NCBI GenBank assembly: GCA_005788065.1
Contig: SXZD01000118.1
Coordinates: forward strand, 1-9,014
Direction of reading: 5' to 3'
Source: Burkholderiales bacterium
Lineage (GTDB): Bacteria; Pseudomonadota; Gammaproteobacteria; Burkholderiales; Burkholderiaceae_B
Length of the DNA: 9,014 nt
Shown here: piece by piece, positions 6,020 to 9,014 of the stretch
Numbering within the stretch: position 1 is the stretch's first letter
How the letters are laid out: each line of letters opens with the position of its first letter
Notes under the pieces: generated by a model
Databases searched by the model: none
The model's input: the letters and a program-made list of their open reading frames with translations, nothing else
Told to the model about the DNA's origin: nothing
Translations under genes and position numbers: made by a program

Positions 6020-7290
6020 CTGCGCACCCCCGTGGTATGCCCGCGCATCATGGCACGCGATTCAAAGTCCACGCGCAACAGAATGGCCAGCGCCACGCAA
6101 TTCATCAGGATGGCAGAACCGCCGTAGCTCATGAGCGGCAGAGTCAGGCCTTTGGTGGGCAACAGACCGAGGTTCACACCCATGTTGATGAAAACCTGCA
6201 CACCCAACCAGATGCCGACACCCTTGGCCACCAGGCCGGCAAACACCCGATCCAGCGCAATGGCCTGACTGCCAATGGCAAATGCCCGATGCACGATAAA
6301 GGCAAATGTCATGATCACTGCAAACACGCCGATGAAGCCAAGTTCTTCTCCGACCACCGCCAGCAGAAAATCGGTGTGTGCTTCGGGCAGGTAGTGCAGT
6401 TTTTCGACACTGCCCCCCAAGCCCACGCCGGTGAGCTCTCCGCGTCCGAATGCAATCAGGGAGTGTGACAACTGATAGGCCTTGCCCAACGCATTTTTCT
6501 CATCCCACGGATTGAGATAGGCAAAGAACCGCTCGCGCCGGTAATCGCTGCTGAAAACCAGCCCCACGAATGCCACCGCCATGAAGGCGCACAAGCTGAA
6601 GAACATCTTGGCATTGACGCCACCGAGAAACAGGATGCCGAATGCGATGGCCACAATCACCATGAAAGCGCCCATATCCGGCTCAAGCAGCAGCAGGATG
6701 CCCACAAAAGCGATCGCAAGCCCCATGGGTACAAAGCTGCGTGAGAACTGTTGCATGTACTCCTGTTTGCGCACGGTGAAGTCTGCCGCATACAGCAGTG
6801 CCACCACCTTCATCATTTCGGATGGCTGCAGGTTGATGACGTACAGCGACAGCCAGCGGCGTGCACCGTTGACGCCCTTGCCGATGCCGGGGATGAGAAC
6901 CAAAATCAGCAGGAACAAGGTGATGACAAACAGCAGCGGTGCCAATCGCTGCCAAACGCTGAGGGGGAACTGGAACACTGCGATCGCTGCAGCGCCTGCA
7001 ATCATCAGCGAGATGCAGTGCCGCAACAGAAAATGCGTGGTTTTGTAGTTAGCGTATTTGGGTGAGTCCGGCAACGCGATCGATGCGGAATACACCATCA
7101 CCATGCCAAACAGCAGCAACCCCAGAATGGCATACATGAGCAGGTGATCAAACTCTGCGAAACGACCACCACGCGGGGCATTGCCCACACCCAGACCGCC
7201 GATACCTGCATAACTGGCCGACAGGGCGGAACCGCTGGGCATGCGCTGTTCACGGCGCGGAGCGAAACGCTGGATCAATTTGGCGATCAT
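6016..7290 (-). CDS. ftsW: Septal peptidoglycan glycosyltransferase FtsW (SEDS family)
   Basis: FtsW is a polytopic inner-membrane SEDS protein that polymerises lipid II into septal glycan strands together with the transpeptidase FtsI. The 424-residue product has a cytoplasmic tail of about 45 residues rich in Gly and Arg. About ten hydrophobic segments follow, at roughly 48-70, 90-107, 114-133, 158-172, 187-204, 206-223, 229-247, 312-333, 353-378 and 386-406. A large periplasmic loop lies between the seventh and eighth. Family motifs are NGARRWL at 141-147, QPSE at 155-158, EPDMGA at 203-208, the loop motif YLPEAHTDF at 300-308, and GLLPTKGLTLPLMSYGG at 375-391. Asp307 aligns with the catalytic aspartate of SEDS enzymes (Asp297 in E. 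coli FtsW). Its position between murD and murG, rather than near mrdA, argues for FtsW over RodA. The ATG overlaps the murD stop as ATGA, with GGAGG ten bases upstream. Confidence 0.98.
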   Translation of the reverse strand: MIAKLIQRFAPRREQRMPSGSALSASYAGIGGLGVGNAPRGGRFAEFDHLLMYAILGLLLFGMVMVYSASIALPDSPKYANYKTTHFLLRHCISLMIAGAAAIAVFQFPLSVWQRLAPLLFVITLFLLILVLIPGIGKGVNGARRWLSLYVINLQPSEMMKVVALLYAADFTVRKQEYMQQFSRSFVPMGLAIAFVGILLLLEPDMGAFMVIVAIAFGILFLGGVNAKMFFSLCAFMAVAFVGLVFSSDYRRERFFAYLNPWDEKNALGKAYQLSHSLIAFGRGELTGVGLGGSVEKLHYLPEAHTDFLLAVVGEELGFIGVFAVIMTFAFIVHRAFAIGSQAIALDRVFAGLVAKGVGIWLGVQVFINMGVNLGLLPTKGLTLPLMSYGGSAILMNCVALAILLRVDFESRAMMRGHTTGVRR

Positions 7291-8753
7291 GGCTGTCCGG
7301 CCTCCAGTGCAATATCGCGAACGGTTGAAACAAATACCTCTGCGCGGTGTGCATAGTTACGGAACATGTCCAGACTGGCGCAGGCCGGTGAAAGCAGCAC
7401 GGCATCGCCCGTCTGTGCCAATGAGGCGGCTTTGCGGGTGGCGTCTTCGAGAGTCTCGACGCGCAACAAAGGAACGCCGGTTGATGCCAGCGCCGTTTCG
7501 ATGGCAGGTGCGTCCTTGCCGATGAGCACGACAGCACGGGCGTGACGTGAAACAGGTCCGCACAGCGGGTCAAAGGCCTGGCCTTTGCCATCACCGCCCG
7601 CAATCAACACCACCGTGCGCTCCAGACCACTCAATGCAGCCACTGTCGCACCGACATTGGTTCCCTTGCTGTCATCGAAATAATCGACGCCATTGACGGT
7701 CATGACATGCTCGACCCGGTGAGGTTCGCCCTTGTACTGACGCAGACCATGCAGCAGGTCCGCCATGGGCAGACCAATTGCGCGGCACAGAGCCAGCGAA
7801 GCCATCACGTTCATGGCGTTATGGACACCACGAATGTGCAGGGCGTCGGTAGGCATGAGGCGCTTGACGATGAAGGGCTGAGGTTCGTCCTTGCGACGGC
7901 GGCCGCCTTCCGCAGGAATGGGATCGGCGTGCACTAGCCAGCTCAGACCGTGCTCGCGCACCAGGCCATAGTCACCGGCATTGGCTGCTTCGCCTGCACC
8001 GAAAGACACACACTCGCCCGCACGCATCGCATTGACGGCAGCGTCATCGCGGTTGAGAACACGGACGGTGGACTCTGCAAAAATGCGCGCTTTCGCCGCC
8101 GCATAAGCCGCCATGTCACCATGCCAGTCCAGATGATCCTGCGTCAGGTTCAGTACGGTGGCTGCATCGCAGCGCAGCGAATGGGTGGAATACAACTGAA
8201 AGCTCGACAACTCCAGAACCCAAATGTCGGGCCACTGATCCGACGCGTCACATTCGAGCAGCACATCCAGTGCTGCCGGGCTGATGTTGCCCGCCATGCG
8301 CACGCGCTTTCCGGCGCGCTCGCACAGCAGACGGGTCAGACTGGTTGTGGTGGTCTTGCCGTTCGTACCTGTGATACCCAGCACACGCGGGGCATAGTGA
8401 CGTTCGGTTTTGAGGTGCGCCAGTGCCAATGCAAACAGTTCAATCTCGGACTCGACACGCTTGCCTGCAGCCTGCAGCGCAGTCTGTGCATCTGCCAGCG
8501 GCGCCTGCAACGGGTTGAGTCCCGGGCTGACGAAGACACGGTCAAAGGCAGCATAGTCAGAAGTCGACTGGACCAGCGGAATATCGACCGCTTTGTCAGC
8601 GGACAGCGCACGCAATGCAGCAAGCCCCGGCGGTTGTTCGCGCGTATCCATCACGGTCACGCTGGCACCGGCGCGCAGGCAGAACCGGGCCATGGCGAGA
8701 CCGGACTCACCCAGCCCCATCACCAGCACCGATTGTTGCGTCAAAATGTCCAT
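7287..8753 (-). CDS. murD: UDP-N-acetylmuramoyl-L-alanine--D-glutamate ligase MurD
   Basis: MurD is the cytoplasmic ATP-dependent ligase that adds D-glutamate to UDP-MurNAc-L-Ala. The 488-residue protein has the N-terminal nucleotide-sugar domain with MGLGESGLAMARF at 12-24 and VSPGLNP at 75-81. The central domain carries the P-loop GITGTNGKTTTT (126-137), AGNISPAALD at 154-163, LELSSFQL at 180-187 and the DHLDWHG stretch at 206-212. Lys221 in AAAKARIF is the likely equivalent of the carbamylated lysine of E. coli MurD. The C-terminal domain has YFDDSKGTN at 358-366 and LSPACASLDMF at 454-464. It is about 50 residues longer than E. coli MurD. Part of the excess is a charged stretch around residues 276-300, and I recall similar lengths in Burkholderiales. 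The ATG at 8753 lies 12 bases after the mraY stop and has only a weak ribosome binding site. Confidence 0.98.
   Translation of the reverse strand: MDILTQQSVLVMGLGESGLAMARFCLRAGASVTVMDTREQPPGLAALRALSADKAVDIPLVQSTSDYAAFDRVFVSPGLNPLQAPLADAQTALQAAGKRVESEIELFALALAHLKTERHYAPRVLGITGTNGKTTTTSLTRLLCERAGKRVRMAGNISPAALDVLLECDASDQWPDIWVLELSSFQLYSTHSLRCDAATVLNLTQDHLDWHGDMAAYAAAKARIFAESTVRVLNRDDAAVNAMRAGECVSFGAGEAANAGDYGLVREHGLSWLVHADPIPAEGGRRRKDEPQPFIVKRLMPTDALHIRGVHNAMNVMASLALCRAIGLPMADLLHGLRQYKGEPHRVEHVMTVNGVDYFDDSKGTNVGATVAALSGLERTVVLIAGGDGKGQAFDPLCGPVSRHARAVVLIGKDAPAIETALASTGVPLLRVETLEDATRKAASLAQTGDAVLLSPACASLDMFRNYAHRAEVFVSTVRDIALEAGQP
7301..7305 (-). promoter_or_regulatory. Probable Shine-Dalgarno sequence of ftsW
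   Basis: GGAGG on the minus strand lies within the last codons of murD, ten bases before the ftsW ATG. This is slightly longer than optimal spacing but is the only good match. It supports the ATG that overlaps the murD stop. Confidence 0.6.
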
Positions 8754-8765
8754 GTACCGTTACGC

Positions 8766-9014
8766 TCAGCGAATCTTCAGGGTTGAAAGACCAAACAGCA
8801 CCAGCATCATCGTGATGATCCAGAAGCGCACGACCACCTGCGTTTCTTTCCAGCCCGACAGTTCGTAGTGGTGGTGCAGGGGCGCCATGCGAAACACTCG
8901 CTTGCCACCGCTGTACTTGAAGTACGCCACCTGGATCATGACTGACAGGGTTTCTGCAACAAACACCCCGCCCATGATGAACAGCACAATTTCCTGACGC
9001 ACAATGACCGCCAC
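8766..9014 (-). CDS. mraY: Phospho-MurNAc-pentapeptide transferase MraY, C-terminal 82 residues (5' part outside)
   Basis: MraY is the polytopic inner-membrane enzyme that transfers phospho-MurNAc-pentapeptide from UDP to undecaprenyl phosphate, giving lipid I, the substrate of MurG. Only the C-terminus is present. It shows a hydrophobic segment at about fragment residues 8-30, the conserved cytoplasmic loop with FRMAPLHHHYELSGW (41-55) containing the HHH motif important for activity, and a last membrane span (about 60-79) ending STLKIR. The frame is open to the window edge. The GTG at the very edge is an internal valine codon, not a start. The gene lies directly upstream of murD, the usual dcw order, with no terminator in the 12-base gap, so the two are very probably co-transcribed. 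Confidence 0.98.
   Translation of the reverse strand: MAVIVRQEIVLFIMGGVFVAETLSVMIQVAYFKYSGGKRVFRMAPLHHHYELSGWKETQVVVRFWIITMMLVLFGLSTLKIR

Noticed and set aside
7950..8786. 278-codon open frame on the plus strand opposite murD
   Set aside because: It is a shadow of murD, which carries all expected Mur ligase motifs. The antisense product has no family features.
9012..9014. GTG at the window edge as a start codon
   Set aside because: It is an internal valine codon of mraY. The conserved MraY C-terminal region continues upstream outside the window.

Overview
The window is a segment of the conserved division and cell wall (dcw) cluster of a proteobacterium. All genes are on the minus strand, so transcription runs from position 9014 towards 1. 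Gene order, moderately GC-rich coding sequence, and protein details (MurG with GGSLGA instead of GGSQGA, an approximately 490-residue MurD, FtsA and FtsW wording) point to Betaproteobacteria, most likely Burkholderiales. This placement comes from remembered family sequences, not from a search.

Layout in transcription order: mraY (3' end only, 9014-8766), murD (8753-7287), ftsW (7290-6016), murG (6019-4949), murC (4952-3558), ddl (3561-2566), ftsQ (2565-1822), ftsA (1806-574) and ftsZ (5' part only, 471-1). The genes are very tightly packed. There are 12 bases between mraY and murD. The next four junctions (murD/ftsW, ftsW/murG, murG/murC, murC/ddl) are all 4-base ATGA overlaps. The ddl stop directly abuts a GTG start of ftsQ, and 15 bases separate the ftsQ stop from the preferred ftsA start. 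The only real spacer is about 100 bases between ftsA and ftsZ. It holds a strong Shine-Dalgarno sequence and a small dyad, but no convincing terminator or promoter.

How the genes work together: MurC and MurD add L-Ala and D-Glu to UDP-MurNAc, and Ddl makes the D-Ala-D-Ala dipeptide for the later MurF step. MraY makes lipid I and MurG converts it to lipid II. FtsW, a SEDS glycosyltransferase, polymerises lipid II at the septum. FtsQ links the periplasmic divisome, FtsA anchors FtsZ to the membrane, and FtsZ forms the ring. murB is absent between murC and ddl, so it must lie elsewhere.

All complete genes look intact, with their key catalytic motifs. I see no mobile elements, CRISPR arrays, RNA genes, long repeats or foreign insertions. 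This is an ordinary housekeeping region and I found no undescribed system. The points worth a second look are translational coupling, start-codon choice, and a dyad next to the ftsZ ribosome binding site.
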